A stretch of DNA of 6,491 nucleotides from Pseudomonadota bacterium (GTDB lineage Bacteria > Myxococcota > UBA9042 > PHBI01): contig SYAK01000083.1 of NCBI GenBank assembly GCA_005788935.1, forward strand, positions 1 to 6,491. The letters are read 5' to 3'. Below, piece after piece: positions 5,921 through 6,491 of the stretch. Made by a program: the position numbers and the translations under genes. The notes under the pieces were generated by a model. The model searched no databases and was not told where the DNA came from. It worked only from the letters and a program-made list of their open reading frames with translations. How positions within the stretch are numbered: the stretch's first letter is position 1; each line of letters starts with the position of its first letter.

Positions 5921-6491
5921 GCGCACGCAAGCAGAGCTCGGAGAACGACTCCGGCCCCGAGACCCCCGTCGAAGCCGTCAACGTCCAGGTCTCGAGCAGC
6001 GAGGTTGACGCCATCTCCCTCGCGCTCCGCACGGCCGCCGCGGGCAATCTCTCGGCCCGTGTCAGCCTCCTTGACGTCAAGGACGGCAGCGCCGTCTTCA
6101 CGAGCGCGATGGCCGTGAACCTCGTCCTCGACCGCATCGAGACGATGAACCGCGAAGTCATCGGCGCCATGAGCGCGGCCGTCGACGGACGTTTCTACCG
6201 TCGCGTCATCTCGAAGGGCCTCCCCGGGCACTTCCAGCAGGTGACCGAGACGGCTAGCGCGCTGCTCGACTATCTCGGCAAGACCACGGACACCCTCGTC
6301 GGGGCCCGCGCCCAGCTCGATGGCGGCGTCCGCGACAGCTCTGGCCGTCTCCGCGACCTCTTCCAGGAGAGCCTGCGCGCCGCGGCCGAGCTGCGGACCG
6401 TCGCCTCCGAGACCGAGCAGATCGCCCGCGACGGCACCAGCTCCTTCGAGGAGATCCTCGACTCGACGAGCCAAATCTCGTCGGCGGCGAC
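5917..6491 (+). CDS. Cytoplasmic methyl-accepting chemotaxis protein-like transducer (N-terminal part; cut by window edge)
   Basis: From GTG 5917 the frame stays open for 191 codons to the window end. Residues 1-26 are a polar, acidic leader. Two similar modules follow: about 29-75, with AAAGNLSARV, and about 77-120, with AAVDGRFYRRV then GLPGHFQQVTETASALLDYL. Their spacing and the G-x-[LF]-x-x-R-V signature look like HAMP or HAMP-like modules in tandem, as in soluble poly-HAMP receptors. Residues 122-191 are a long heptad-like helix rich in Ala, Glu, Ser and Thr, as in the start of a chemotaxis receptor signalling rod. No transmembrane segment appears in this part. The conserved CheA/CheW-contact hairpin would lie beyond the window, so the MCP call rests on the N-terminal pattern and on coupling to the Aer-like PAS gene. 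The likely role is passing the PAS redox signal to CheA/CheW. A poly-HAMP histidine kinase cannot be fully excluded. Confidence 0.75.
   Translation, partial: MSARKQSSENDSGPETPVEAVNVQVSSSEVDAISLALRTAAAGNLSARVSLLDVKDGSAVFTSAMAVNLVLDRIETMNREVIGAMSAAVDGRFYRRVISKGLPGHFQQVTETASALLDYLGKTTDTLVGARAQLDGGVRDSSGRLRDLFQESLRAAAELRTVASETEQIARDGTSSFEEILDSTSQISSAA

Noticed and set aside
5297..5926. Minus-strand frames of 209 codons here and 200 codons at 5872-6474
   Set aside because: They are antisense to the Aer-like PAS and transducer genes, whose plus-strand products have recognisable motifs.

Overview
The window is very GC-rich, with a strong preference for G or C at third codon positions in every real gene. 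That, together with the mix of an Rrf2-type regulator, a PAS redox/energy sensor and a chemotaxis transducer, suggests a high-GC Gram-negative chromosome, for example a myxobacterial or other proteobacterial lineage. The taxon cannot be fixed from the sequence alone. I see no mobile element, CRISPR array, tRNA or rRNA.

Layout. (1) Positions 1-1631, minus strand: the N-terminal 543 codons of a large uncharacterised protein with a HExxH zinc-peptidase-like motif and a cysteine/histidine cluster; its C-terminus lies beyond base 1. (2) 1632-1908: divergent intergenic region, partly AT-richer. (3) 1909-4079, plus strand: three genes in a row. These are an unrecognised protein with a helix-turn-helix-like segment, a short-chain reductase of the peroxisomal trans-2-enoyl-CoA reductase (PECR) type, and, 1 bp later, an Rrf2-family regulator with three cysteines that could hold an Fe-S cluster. 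(4) 4089-5081, minus strand: an alpha/beta-hydrolase of the esterase D/enterochelin esterase family, convergent with the Rrf2 gene across only 9 bp. (5) 5082-5371: divergent control region with direct and inverted repeats and a plausible sigma70 promoter facing right. (6) 5372-6491, plus strand: an Aer-like PAS protein translationally coupled (GTGA overlap) to a methyl-accepting chemotaxis-like transducer that runs off the right edge.

How the genes may work together. The last pair looks like a bipartite energy/aerotaxis receptor. The FAD-type PAS sensor of E. coli Aer is here a free 182-residue protein, and its signalling partner appears to be a separate cytoplasmic protein with tandem HAMP-like modules, in the manner of Campylobacter CetB/CetA. 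The SDR-Rrf2 pair looks like a fatty-acyl-CoA (or other enoyl) reductase co-expressed with a redox or Fe-S-responsive regulator. The HExxH protein, the HTH protein and the esterase show no obvious pathway link to these.
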